From NCBI GenBank assembly GCA_030268105.1, contig BSDZ01000008.1:3720001-3784000 (forward strand): a stretch of DNA of 64,000 nt, written 5' to 3'. The DNA comes from Volvox africanus (taxonomy: Eukaryota; Chlorophyta; Chlorophyceae; Chlamydomonadales; Volvocaceae). Positions 1 through 14,100 of the stretch are shown piece by piece (the first letter of the stretch is position 1; the number at the start of each line of letters is the position of its first letter). Made by a program: the position numbers and the translations under genes. The notes beneath the pieces were generated by a model. That model saw only the letters and a list, made by a program, of their open reading frames with translations. It had not been told where the DNA came from and made no database searches.

Positions 1-1778
1 CCAGGCGCCGCAGCTGGGCACCGACAAATGGAGTGTTGATGAAATTTATATCACACACACATACATATAATGTATGTATGTGTGTGTAGGTGTGCATGTG
101 TCCACAAGTGCCGTATACACACATACACACACAATGAGGTCCCCACGGACGATATACGTACCTTAATCGGCCACACGACACCGAATTTTTGCTCTTTGAA
201 GCACCACGCCACCCACACGCACAATACGACGTGCAGGCCCAATAGCCCCACCATCACGTAAAGCAGTACAAGGTACCAGCCATAGCTCTGCACGAATAAA
301 ATGCCCAACAGGGTGTTTCAAATATACTTAAAATCTTTTAAAAATAGTAATTAATTTCCAGTCCCGAATAGTTAACTCGAAACGACCCACGTGTGCGTGT
401 ATATACGTGCGTGTCATATTGCAGCGCACGCCCCAAACAAGTTAGAGTAAAATAAGTTCCAGTAGTCCACATACATACCAGGTCTGCAAGCCAGTTGAAA
501 TTTACCACGCTTACAACGGTCCACGCCCTGCGCATTCAGTACGTGAAGTTGATGAGGAAAAAGAAGGAAAGTGAGGGACTGTGGGCCGCAATAATATAGC
601 AACGGAGTAAGGGTGTACACGTGCACTTCATCACGCCAACGGCGCGCAGTAATAACCGATGCAATAAATTGCCGTTACGGTGACTATGTGCGAGTTCTCA
701 ATTCTATTTACCACCGTGACCACAGAAAAAGGGGGAGGGTACCAATCACGCACACCCCAGTGAGGCAAGCAAGCAAGGAGACCGGGGAGAGGCAGGAAGG
801 GGTATATCTCGTCCAGAGGATTGAAGGTAGTATCTTAAGGTACTATCTTAAATGACATCAGCCACGTCCATGCATCGGGCAGCGAAAGTCGGTATTTACC
901 TGGTCGCATCCTTCCCCGCATTCCAAAGTCAGTGCTTGCAAGCCCGACAAAGTATGTATGGACGTGCGTGTGCATGTATGTACGTACACAACATTTCGGG
1001 CAGCCGCATGCAGTACTTACCACCCATGCGCGTTGATAGTCCAGCCCTGCCCTTCTGGCGAGATGACTGTTGCGAACAGCTGCCATGCATCCAGGAGAAT
1101 CTTCAAGAGCACCCAGCGAATGCGGACACGAGTTTCATTGTTCTCCTTTCTGCGCATATACGTGAAGTACGTCGATCGTCGAAGTCTGCTGCCAAATGCC
1201 GACACCCCACCCCGCACAACGTTATAGCTCTAGACTTAAAGTCAACCAACATTACATTACACGGTGGAAATCCGATTCGGTTTCGCTAGATTACGGCAGC
1301 TTCGTCGCTGTAGCGATTCGCTCGACACGGGCTGCATGCGTCCACGTACCGTAACGTATACAGGACTCCAAAGATGCCGCTCTGCGGACCGGCAGGCAGA
1401 GTACACAATTATAGGTTCTTGAAGGCTGTAACATGATTGTTTTATGCCACGCGCAGGCAAAGCACGATAACGTGACTAATATTCAAATCGTCAATCTGAA
1501 CTCCTGACTCGATAAACTGTAGTTGTAGTATGTATGTTTGTATGTATGTATGTCACGAGTTGCATTTATGATTACGCGCCGCCTTGATCGGGGAGTTCTC
1601 ATCTCATTGCTGTTGCATCCGACCGATCCGTACGGACCGACCCGCACTATCCGCTCACCATCCCGCAAGCCCATAATATGCCACACGCAGAACAATGTAG
1701 GGTAAGTTGCGCACCTCAAGGGAGGAACGGCGATCTAAAAGGTCATCACCCGCGCCTTCCCGATGTTCATGTTCTGCC
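1..1778 (-). CDS. Tmc-like multi-pass membrane protein, 5' part only, runs off left edge
   Basis: Five exons are supported on the minus strand: 1715-1778, 1350-1381, 1021-1149, 479-527 and 162-287. All have GT-AG borders and matching phases. They encode, in order, an acidic segment ending DDLLDRRSSLE, a short SGIFGVLYTLR segment, a RIRWVLLKILLDAWQLF block, a VVNFNWLADL block and a transmembrane block ending FKEQKFGVVWPIK. Each exon has exactly the length of exons 2-6 of the plus-strand gene starting at 5180 (64, 32, 129, 49 and 126 nt), and the proteins are clearly homologous while the introns are not. This is therefore a divergent paralogue of that gene. The first coding exon, expected above 1778, was not found, and the gene continues beyond position 1. 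Tmc-like proteins are multi-pass membrane proteins, often with PAS domains; their role in algae is unknown to me. Confidence 0.8.
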
Positions 1779-4700
1779 CTGTAAAATGCCCAACGTGCCG
1801 AGGGAAGTTGCAGTTCGTATAAATCTATCCTTGGGATCGATGTTTGCTTTAAGCACAGGCAAAGACTGATATGATATGATATGATATAAAGATACCAAAT
1901 TAACGATATAACCATCCAAAATCCTGATATAGCTCTACCAAACTCTACCTCTTAAATCATAGGCGAGAGATGATAAATGGGCGAAGTCGTTCCTAACGGC
2001 TTTTGCTGTTGGAGACTTTCCCTAAGCGGGAGGAACTGCACCCGTAACATGCCGCATCTGACTACTTACTACCATGTCTACTGTGCGCGGATCGCTAAAA
2101 TCCACGTGAGATTAATTATGAGTCGGTTAGTGAGCAAGCCTACCATATTTGAAGGAAAAGCGAATTTCAAACATTTCCTATCAAATATGCACAAGGTTTG
2201 AAATGGCGATATTTGCCTAGCATCTGTACCTTGCGCGCTGGGATGCCGAAGACCGTGAAGAGGCTACACTGCCGGCGTAGCTGCCAGACGCAGACCTTAC
2301 AACAGAGCCAGCCATTGGGCGCGTAAATCTCAAAACCGGTTAAGGGTTGAGCTTCATCATATCAGGCGTAAATCGGGCAGCGCTTGATATTTTCTGAGGT
2401 TAACCTGTGCAGTAATTATCAGAGAATATCGCTACAAATACAGTAAGCTCTTCCAAATATATTGCGAGATATTTCCAGTATGTGCTTATGTATCACGTTG
2501 CTCTCGAGGATGGATTGTCAGACTACAGGTACGCACGGAAACACCTAATTTTAAACGAGTTGACCCGCAGGAACGCATGCAAACGATATCTTTAAAGGAA
2601 GTATCAGATTGTGCCCCATACTCCAAGGATGCGAAAGTATCAAATGGATGTGTTTTGATCGTTGGAGCGAAGGCGCACATACGAAGGATTGGCTGTACAC
2701 GGCTTCTGTATAGTATATATGCTAGAACATGCAGCTGACGAACCGGGATACTAAACCTAGAACGAGCAACGGGCCGTAACCATCACCAACAAAACGTAAC
2801 CGTGAAGAGGGTCATGCACAGTAAGGTTTAATTTAACTCGCCCATCATTTACATCCTTCTGTTGAGGTCTATTACTTTCATAATTTATGAAAATCTCCGG
2901 TAATCCTCAGTTCATGCCTATGACATAAGCACGAATTGTGTCTGAATACATGAATTACAGCATGTAATAAAAAGCAATTCTACACAATTACTTACGACGA
3001 TAATCGGGCTAGCGAATACAGATTGGTAGATCAGTACGACTAGCCGCGCCAGGTAGGTGCTTACTTGGCGTCATGCTAGTCGGTGTCATCGTACCTACCA
3101 AGCGCATGCATCGACATGCACCCGACACGCGCCCCAACGCTTAAAGGTTTATCCTTTGTCGTGGAACCATTTTGGCTTTTGGGCGATCAAAACTGTAACA
3201 CGTGCTCCCAATAATCTGAACCATGAACCTTCGTTATTCTCCTTACTTGGCTTACTGAAGCTAGAGGAAAAGAACTCTGGTGAGAACAACTTGATATGTA
3301 AAGTAAGCCTTATGTATATTACCAATTAATGTAGAACTTCTCATGGGTAGGAAATGACAAGAAAAAAGCAAATCGTTTGTTAAGCTGCATACAGACTATG
3401 CTCGCGCTCATATGGGTATTACAATCGTAAATTGCTGCCCTTGTTCCCGCAACAACGGCAGTAGATCCACAGGTCTAGTCCTTCAGACGATTTGCTATGG
3501 TATAGCAGGTCCAGACCCCCATGTAAGTTCAAATCTCTTAAGTATAACCAAAAGTCTGGATATAAGCCGATAGAGAGGAGATGTCAAGAAGGTAGATGAG
3601 TGGTCGAGAGGAGGGTATATATCGAGGTGGTGAGGGGACGTGAGGGGTGGTGAAGGAGTAGTGCGCGATCGCTCTGATAACATGTTAGACCAACAGAATA
3701 TCCAATAACCATTAACCAACGAAGCAAGATTATGCCATGAAAAGATGCGCAAGTCCAGCTAGTATGGCCGCTGAAGGTAGGATTTGTCACCGGCCTGACC
3801 AGACCGCTGGCAAGTAACTCTGACACGATGCTTAAAATAATGTTAGCTGCACCACACTTGCAACATGATGATGATATTCGCATATCGTCGTCCCCGACGA
3901 CCTAACAAAAGGAGCATACTAGCTGCGCGTAGAGTACCTCCTGATGAGCACGTTAAGACAAAGCGCTAAGACAAGGCTATATGCTTCTACCTAAAAGTGG
4001 ACAATACCAATGCCAACCAACAGATTCGCAGCAGAAAACACCAACAGGGTGCCAGTTGAGATAGTAAACCCCAATCCTTCAAGCAAGGGCAGCGCCACTT
4101 CGTGCATGCGAATAGACGCGTTCCAACGTGAACAGCTTCCTCAGCACGCAATTTGATAGCAATATTTGATAAAATGTATTCGCGTGCATTTGATTATTGC
4201 ACATAATGTAATCATTATTACTGTGCGAATTGATTGCTTGCGCACCATAAGTGGGCCCTAGGTCGACACTAGTTTGTAATAAGACATATTAGTATCCTTG
4301 TGGATAGCCAAACAGCTGGATACTCAGATAGTCATTTCGCTTCTGTACTCACGTCTGGAACGGTTCCTATCCTATGCGAATGTATGCAGCGCCCAGACGC
4401 AACTTTACGTAAATACGTTTTGTTATCTCATTGCCTATATGATGATTCAATGGCATTTCTTAAACGTCTCAGCTGTTATCGACTGCTATTTAAAGTTATG
4501 CCTTTAAGCGCAAGTGTCTATACGATTCCATCTCCTGGGTGCACTTCCTGGATAAGGTTTGATATAGCTGCGTACTAAAAGTCTTCAGGAAGGATCTTAG
4601 CATCGAAGTCAATTGCCCTTTGCTTTTGTTCACAGAGTGGTCTTCACACTTCGCAGTGACGGACAAGGCGGCTGTAACTTGAGCACATTTTTCCTAACCA

Positions 4701-5179
4701 TATCGACAACGCAAAATTTTCTAATTAGCTGTACAAGAATCTGGTTGTGAATTATGCTGTCGAGGCAGTAACAATGCGTGTACGGAATTGGTCGCGTCGA
4801 CATAATAGTGCCAATATCGGTGAATTTTATCAATTCACAAATTTTATAACTGCTCTGTATATTCCTAACATGGACTCCAGATGCGGCTGGACAGGGCTGG
4901 TTACAAAGTGTTTAACGTCCCCATGGGCCCGAGTAGTCGGATGAGTTGTAATTGACATTTATGTATTATAACTTAATGATTAAAAACTTGTGGAATAATT
5001 TGGTTCCAGGAATCCAGATAGCCACTGGGCTTCCGCTCTACCTGATATCATCTTTTTGGGTGCATACCTCCAGCGGCATGACCCAACGGTGTCAGCTCGC
5101 AATTTTGCGCAAGTTCTATTAGAGAAAAGGGCATTGAGTGCGTTTAAGCCTTGTGGTATCGTCTGTGCCGGGGCGCGAC
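1779..5179. other. Intergenic / divergent promoter region between two Tmc-like paralogues
   Basis: I see no supportable coding exon here except that the missing first exon of the minus-strand gene must lie somewhere in it. The DNA is more AT-rich than the flanking exons and has no obvious long repeat. Short ORFs are unsupported by splice structure or family resemblance. Because the two genes are head to head, both promoters should lie in this interval. Confidence 0.5.
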
Positions 5180-8100
5180 ATGGCAACGTCTGGCGCAAGT
5201 AGCTATGGAGGGAGCGGTGGATCGAATAAGTCTTCGTTTACTCCCAAGCGAGACCGGTAAGTGGGGTCCTTTTATGCAGGTAGGTAGATGTAACCTATCT
5301 TCGACTGACTGACACCTACAAAAGTTTGCCCCAAAGTTGCCTCAATGGTCATTGGGTGAAATTAAAGCATGTTGATACATCTACCCCCTTATGTTTTGTC
5401 ATTTTTAATCCGTGTTTAAAATCGGTTTCTTTCTGGTCGGGCTGGCGTGGCCCTGCTGGTTAACTTGAGACCAACGAAGGCCACGCACGCACAGCTTTAT
5501 TTCATGAGGCCCTGCCTGCGATTCCACACACACACGCTCGTATTGCAGATCTGCTATTGACCAAGATCAGGAACAAGGTGACAACCTTCTGGATCGTCGG
5601 TCTTCTCTGGAGGTATGTTCTTTGCTCTCTCGCCCAGTCACGCATGGCAACCACACGGCTTCCGTGCATATGTAGAGAAGCAACCAAGGAACTATCGCTT
5701 CCATTCCAGACTCACCCAGTCTCTCGAGATATGAGTGCGATGGAACTATTCAATTTGGATCAGTTCTTGAAGTTTTTGCGATATCCTTTTCTACAAATCA
5801 GAATCCGTCCCCAAACCGTTCGCCTGCTTGCAGTACGGCATCTTTGGTGTTCTGTTTACCTTGAGGTTCGTGGGGGACGCATGGGGACCTTGGACCCTTT
5901 TTACTGCGGGCGAGTGTTGCTACTGCGGGCGGCGGCAGCTGCTGCCCTTCCGTCGTCAGATCTTATGATACAGCGCCATATCATAATACAATACTGACAC
6001 CCGAAACCTTTTGGTTTGCAGCAAGGAGAAAAGCGAGCACCGCATTCGCATTCGTTGGGTGCTGCTCAAGATCCTTTTAGATGGCTGGCAATTGTTCACA
6101 ACGGTTATTTCGCCAGACCGACAACCGTGGAGCATCAAGTCTGATAGCATGTGAGTACGAATGTACAAATCTGTGGCGTGCGTGACACCATTCCTTGAGC
6201 AAGACGCTTTGCCCCCTACATATTCATTAATCAACATGTATAACTTCATGCATGCAAAAACAGCTGACCGGCGGCGTTGCATATACAGATTGTATCGAAT
6301 TTGATGCGTACATACGCTTGCACTACATCGCATGATCTAATGGCAATTGTAAATGGCTTTCAGATAGGCACGGCGAGTCAGTCGTCGTAGTTGCGTAGGG
6401 CTCAGACTGCAAGCGTAGTCTTGGATATAAACGCTCCTTCTATCACGCTGCGTACAGGTCTTGGTTCGTCATTGGTGTACTGAACTTCACATGGTTGGGA
6501 CAGCTGGTAAGCCTGATCAGGCTGATTGTTGCGCATCTTACTTGTAAGCATGCTAAACCGACGTGTTAGGTCTCAGTAGGATTCCATAAGCGCTTATGGT
6601 TTTTTACGTACGCAAAGTGCTCACCCGGGACCAAGGAATCCATTACTCGTCCACTGCTGACTAGACTCCGCATGGCCAGGCCCAAATCAACGGCGACGAC
6701 CGGCGTGGGGACTACTACCCAGTGAAGAAATTGTGTAAACACAGGGGCTGGAGTCCGTTCTGTGATTTTTCTGGAATCCGAATGATGTGTATGTGCTAGA
6801 AAGCTGGAAACCGTTCTCGAACGTGCGTGTGTGTGTATGTGTGTGACACGTGCGTGCTCCGCTCAACTTTATTTGCAGGGCTATGGAGTATACCTTGCCG
6901 TTCTATACTCCGTGTTGGCTTTGCTGGCTATCAACATCGGGATGTGCGTGTGGGTGGCCTGGTGCTTCAAAGAGCACAAGTTTCCAGTTGTTTGGCCCAT
7001 TAAGGTACGTCCGAAGGTTTTCGATGGAGGCGCCTTTCGGCGTATGCATCTGGCTGGAAGTACACCTCATTGCGGCTATTGATTGTCGACGCCAGTCGAT
7101 GTCGGCTTGCGGCGCACCAACGACCCTGCCTGGCCGGTTGTCTGGAATCGAACAGCCGATGCGTCCGTCCTGTCTGATTTCACCCGGAAGGATTCATACG
7201 TTTCATGTTTTAATATATTAAAACATGAAACGCTGCGCTTGCGACTGTTCGTTTAACCAACATCCGATCTATTCATTAAACAACAGGTGCTTCGGGTCTT
7301 CAGCAGCGTGTTCTTCCAGGCCTTCGATGTGGCTTCACTTAACCTGCTTCAGGTAACTCAGCATGCACCCGCGCTGCGCGATCACAGGAACCTTGATAAC
7401 TGAACCTTACCAAAACGCAAAGCAGCGTGCCCAAAACTTATTGAATCGCGATATATCGTGCGTTCACTAACTAGAAGCCCAAATTATGAACTGAAGATCA
7501 ATCGTCTTCGAGGTTCCAATAACTTAGGGGATGCGCGTGCTTGTGACAATTCGCAGAACGTTTGTTTTGCCGAATAAAATCTTCTCAATTACATCAGATG
7601 TGTCCAGAATCCGTCGCGACATCGTGGATATTAGGAGCAACGTATGCCACGTGGAGTGCGGAGCTTTACATAACCGTCCAGCTCGAATCCTAGTCCCCGT
7701 TCCGTATTACTCGACTCGTCGATGCGAGATGCGTAAAAGAATAAGTTGTCAAAGTTGTTGTGTATTGCAAATCATATAGGAAATGAAACGCCTGATTTGC
7801 ATGCATACTGTCAGTCATCGTCACTTCGTCAGCCCATTCCTGCCCACTTCTTATGATGAACATTCATATCCCTGGTAAAATCATTTCGCCTGAAATACAA
7901 GCAAACTAGAAATTGAATAAAAAGATAGTTTTTGATGAATTTAAACATAAAGGGAATAGAGTAGCTGTGTTCTCGAGGGTTATATATCAGGACCAACACT
8001 CGGTGCACTAAACGCCGTACATTTTGAAAAATCCTTTCAAACCCGAATTACTTGTAATCAAAAAATAATAACGTATTCACGTGATGTATGAAGGTCAGCG

Positions 8101-11100
8101 AGATTGGAATGTCAGGAAAAAAGTCCCCTTCTGCAATCTTTCTGCTTTGGAATGGCATGCACTCGTGCAATTCATCCATATAAGTTCATGCTGCCGTGTC
8201 ACACTTGTCACACCCGACGGTAATAATTTTACACCTCGACGGCGGCGGCATGCATACAAACATATGCTTGCACAAACTAACGCACACGCTTGGGGCCAAA
8301 TGACGCGCACGTACGTGCCGCACGCAGCACCACACACGCTCACACTCGGAGAGGCACTTCTTGAAGCGATATTGGGAAACAAATTGCGCTGACCCCCTGT
8401 GTTAATCACCGTGTTTGCTCCTATTCGCAGCTCGGGATCACGTGTCGGTTCACGGGGTCGAAAAGCCCAAAGCTACATTTCGATCTGTTTGACAGATACA
8501 GTGAGTAAACTCACGGCAATTCAAATGTGTCTCGCAAACAATGAAGGCCTCCAATCTGTCTTCCTATCGTGTATTCTGTGTAAGCGTCCAGTTTAAGCTT
8601 TAGCTTATCCGTAGCGCCTTCGTTATGATGTGGGTCGGACGTACAGCGCTTCTCATCACGTGCACTTCGTTCGCGCTTCATCATATCCCGTATAAAGCTA
8701 GCTAGCCAGCTGGGTCTCATTTTGACGAATACCGAAAATGACGACCTCGCGCGTGGGATGTCCGCAGGCTGCACAACTCCGCCTCATATCATGCATGCAG
8801 TGGTTTCGGCGCTCTGCCTGATTCTCTTCGTCTGCATCGCCCTGCTGCTGAACATGGCGGAGGTAAGATAAACCTTAGGGCGGGGACAAAGTTACCATCT
8901 CTTGGGGTGTAAAACGCGCAACTGACCGAGAGTGCATATTGCTGAAGGAACACTTCATGGCTGATGCACTATTTTACTACTAGTGGAATCACGTAGTTCA
9001 ATTTGGTGCTTCGTTCCGGCACATACAGGTAGAAGTTAACCCCCTGTCACGGCGACCTATGGCGCTCGGACACAGCGGGGCGGAGGTTATGGCATTCGGC
9101 ATCAAGGTAATGTGTACGACGTGAACATATATATTTAGTGACATGAACCTTCGTTGCTCGTGCGGTTGGTAAAGGCGTGTGCCAGCCAGGTGCATTCATC
9201 CGACCTCCAGGCATATAGGACGGAGTTGGCGCGCATGTTGCAATAATAATGCCACGATCGGCCGAAGCCGTGAAGTAGATGACGAGACCCGTCGTCGTGG
9301 TTACTGCCGTACTGAATCATCAATCAGCTTCTAGGAAGGCTCCAGAAGAATGCACCGAGTTATGCGAAAACTAACATCGCAACAATTAAAATGAGATGCT
9401 CCCCTAGGGTCGCGCTTAGTGAATACATTGGGCCACGTCAACCCTAAGATAGGCGGGTACATACGACATACACCATTCACCAGCAGCAATCACCCGCAAT
9501 CACCACCACCTTTGTGATGGCTGCAGGTCATAATGACGATGGTAAATGTCTTCATCGGGTGGAACCGCGTGGAGGCATCCATCTATTTGGCCTTATCTCT
9601 GGCGCTGGCCTGGCAAACTCTGAGATGGGTCAGTGCTTAGTGACCAGGTGCTTAGTGACCAGGTGCTTAGTGACCAGCTGCTTAGTGACCAGCTGCTTAG
9701 TGACCAGCTGCTGACCAGCCAGTCGCTGCGCTTGCATGGATCGCTGCCTGTCGCTGCCTGCCTTCGACCCCTGGGCCGTCTGCGCTCTGTTCGTTTGCGG
9801 TCAAGTTCGTACTTACCTGCCATGCGGTCGATGGGAGAAGCCACATCCGTCCTGCGGCACATCCAGGGGGCGTTAGTTGTGTGATGCAGGTTTTAGCATG
9901 TTAGGTTCGGTTCAGTTTGGATAGGTAAGGTTGTTATAAGATTCGCCTTGCCTGCACACAGACAGAGGCGCGTTGCATGCGCAAGTCGGGACACTCACTC
10001 TATTTTGGGGGGGCCATCTGATTGCTTCCTGCATCGCCTGTCTTGTCTTGCGCTCAGCATGCTACTGACATTCATTTCCCTTTCCATGGCGTACACACCC
10101 CGTCACACCTGGACACCCCGTCCTCCATTCGCCCCCCTTCCCACTTCCCCATCGTATCCCATGCATCGTTCGTATCCGCAGAGCCCCCACCTGGTGTCCT
10201 GGGTGAACTACCTGAAGGCCGGTGTATCCGCCATGGTGGTGTGGTGTTCGGCTGTCCTGATGCTGCTGGTGTTCCACCCTGGGACCAAGAGCGCTGATCA
10301 GCGGACGATGGAGAAGTGGAATGACAGCATAACGATTCTTATGCTGGCTGGTATTGCGCCAGCCTTTGGCGTTGGGGCCCTAATCTCTAGAGCCTTACTT
10401 CGCCATGTAAGGGCAGCTGCACTCAAGGGCCTGGAGTAAGTGCTCGTGTATGACACCACAACTCGCTCATCTTCAGCGCTTGATATATATACTATAAACG
10501 CTGCAAATAAGCCATATTATTTTTGCCAATCGAATTTTATGCTGGTTGTGTGCTGGGCATCAGGCCGACGCGCCACAGTAGTTATGGATTGTATCTGGAA
10601 AGCCAGTTCGTCGTTCGTTCGGGCCTTCGGCCCTCACTCGCTCGTCCAGCATCAGAGAGCCGTACGCTGTCTCACTCTTGGCAGTTTGTCTCTCATATCC
10701 TGCCTTACCCGTGAGGCCGTGAGATAAATATTTCTTAGTAACCAGTAGTGCGATACGATGATTCAAGCGACACGTGTACAACTCGTATGTACTTCGATAT
10801 GCCGCACTCACAGGAACCCCAAGAAGCTGCCGGTAATGGAAGTCTTTAGCAGCATTGACGAACCCCGAGATGTGGAAATTGCGTCCAGGTACCGGTGTGA
10901 GGGAGCGTGACATACACACTGTTACATATACATACATACATCCAATACCTTCGTTGCATCTATCAATGGCCCCACACACAATGTGTAAATCGTTTCTGCC
11001 GATTTACCGGATAGATGGCCACGTACGTGGAAGCCATGGCCTTTTACATATGGTCACGTCGGACAGTCATGGCTGGCCACTTGGATGGGTAGTATGGGTC

Positions 11101-14100
11101 CGTTTGATGAGACTGCACTGGCGATCGTAACACTGTTATCGCCGTGCACGTATACGATGTGCCCAGTAGGTAGAGGATGCGGGATTGGCGACGGAAATAC
11201 GCATGATATCAGTTGGAACTAGTGGGGGTATTCCCGTCCCGTACTTCACCACCTAGGGCGCAACCGCGCGCGCTACTAGCTACCGCACTTCATACGGGGG
11301 TAATGGACGTGATGTGAATGTCAGCCAGCCAATGATAGCCATATATGTTATGGCCCCCATCCCCTGAATGCTGCCTAATATGCGATGGCAGTCCACATAC
11401 ACATTCAGATACGGACAGACACGCACAAAAGAAGCCAAAAAATATTATAACAGAAGGGTACAACCAGCAGGCCTGCAGGGTACAACAACATTCAACGCCG
11501 TTGCTCCATGTGTGTAGATGATGTGGTTAATGTCGGGGGAGTAAGGTTTAAGTCGGAAGTCCTGCTTGGTCCGTTTGTTTCCGGCTGCTGATACATACTG
11601 CAGATACTGTCGCATGTGGAAGGAACCCGGAGTCCTGGACCCCGACGCGGTCAATAAAGCCCACCAACTGATCAAGGTGTGCACATGCATGCATGCCCGC
11701 GCATTTGAGCTCAGCAGCGTTACGTTTGCCTCATGGGATGTACTTTATATGCTTTTCTGCTGTGTGTGTATATGTGCGTGTGCGTGTGTATGTGTGTGTG
11801 GGATAGGGGGGTATTTGCTTCACCCGGGGCATTCCTAAACCCTAAGGCATTCCTTACCTCCCCCTGTATTACGGGGCACCCGCATCCGTTCATCCATGTT
11901 AACTTCTCCGATATCAGCGACTTTCCTGGGTTCAGCACCCACCACCAGCATCGGATAAATGGCTGCATCAACTCCACTCTTATACGGGTCGCAACTCGCT
12001 ATAACCGGGGTCCTCACCATCCATCAACAATACGGTATCTCGTTCTCAGCCGGGATCGATCCTGAACACAATGGCGTGCCTTACCGGCTTCCTCTAGATC
12101 TTTGGTAATTGATAGCAGTACAAGAGGGTCAAGACCAGATTACCTTTACGTGTGTCGGTCTATATGTTTTTATTCTATGCTAGCTTCCTTCACATATGCA
12201 AACACGCTGCATGCATATGTATATATGGATAGCGTTCCTATACTTCTGTAGGTGCTTGCTGTATATAGGTGCCGCCTTCGCCTCTCTTGCCCGGTTAACC
12301 GCGAATGATAGATGCGACCATCCCGACGACAAAAGCAATCGGGTGTAAGATGCCGACTTAAGACGAATGTGAGAGCATCCACTGCGTGCTGCTGCGCCAC
12401 CTCCATCCGGGCCTCTCACCAGTCCTTGGACCTATTACTGCTGCATATACTGCTGCCGCCCTGCCTACGTGCGTCCCTTGTTAGGCCGGCCTGGAGATGT
12501 TCCCTACAAGTGCATTCATGGTGCTGTTGCACGCAAATTTTATGATTGACGTGTTGGGAATAAGCCAAAGCGGAAGCCGTCGCATTGAGGTGAGTGAGCC
12601 TGCCGAGAGAGTGCTTGAATGCGCTTGAATGCCACTTCTTCGTTCTCCGTCTGTCACCATGGGCAGACATATACATGGGTGCAGCGGTCGGACCAGGACG
12701 CGGGTATATGCTTATCAAGCTGTGTGCATGCCAAGCGCAAGTACTGTATCGATGTATGCCGAGGTTACGCAAGTCGGGACATGTACGTAGTGCCAACTGT
12801 TTCATTTTAATGCCCGCCGGCCCTAACGCAGGATGCGCGCAAGCTGAACCCAAGCCTCATGTGCCGCTTCATCATGTTTGTGCGACAACAGGAAGCCACG
12901 GTTCGTAAGGCGCCTACCGCAGGACAATAGTAGTCGTATTCGGGGTAAAATGCTTGCTTGGTAAACGGGTGATGTGTGTCGGTGGTCATCACAAGCCCGT
13001 ATTTGACAGATTCGCGCGCAAGAAGCTCCTTGGCGCGGTATACAGCACCGGGAGCGGGGTCAGCGTTCTGTACGCTGTAACCCACTACATATGATTGCGT
13101 GCTAGTCTTGTGTGAACTGTGAGCTGTGGGCTGTGTGTGAGGCAGGCTGGTATAGAACTCCGCCATATACGTATAGAGCGAGGTCAAAACCACATGCAAA
13201 TGGTTTGCCATCCCAGCAAAATTCTCAAAAGCAGAAGCCGTATCATTAGAACCAATAACTTGGTTTTTCTGTATCATAAGAACATTTTCAATTCCGGTTA
13301 TAGTCATCTCTGCTGAGTAGAAACTCTTAAAACCTAACATCGGTTTAGTTCGCTTCTTGATAAACCTGTGATCCTGCTCTACTATATTGTTAAGGTACTT
13401 GTTTTGACGGATTTCTATATGTTGCTCCTCCAAACGGTAGTATTACTCTGGCCTTTAAATATTGAATATTATATAGCAGCAGAAGCTACCTCTTTCTTTT
13501 TGAAATAATTCTGAATTTTAATGCTATCAAACTGAATTTGCGTTAAATAGTATCGCACATTAATTGTTAAATCTTTTACTGGCTTTAATGCTCGAAAATT
13601 ATTAGGGTTAGCCTTGACATCTTGTTTTTTTGTGCATTGATCTATACCGTTGCCCATTTGGTAGCCCTCCCCCCACTTTCTCCATCCTTCCCATGTATAC
13701 GAAATCGGGCTGCATGACCCATAGCAACACGCGGCTGGCAGCAGTGTCAGCGCGACCATGGATTTGCTCGGGTACGGCAAGTTATGTTTTTATATTATTT
13801 TTGTGTTTAGGGTTTAGAGAGGTAGGGTCATATCGCACTTTGGCTAGCCCCAGCTTAGGGAATTTTGTCAGCTCTTTATGCATCCGTTCACACACATTGC
13901 CACGAACCGCGAAGGCAACTAGATAGCGATAAACCTGGTCGAGTCGTTCACACTACGAATCGAGGGCTCTCGCACCATACGGCAATCTAATCGCAGCAAA
14001 AGAACTAGCGCCTTGTGTTTGATTATATGGTATCTTTGGAGTGAGGCTTGTGTGGGTTCCCGTCACCTTGCTGCAGCTACCAGCTAGCTGTGCGTCTGCT

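Noticed and set aside
9630..9716. Second CRISPR-like repeat
   Set aside because: Units are contiguous 16-mers without spacers in an intron.
12807..13433. A 208-codon minus-strand ORF
   Set aside because: It fuses the IS6 transposase end to antisense host sequence over exon 16 of the Tmc-like gene; only the first 75 or so residues are meaningful.
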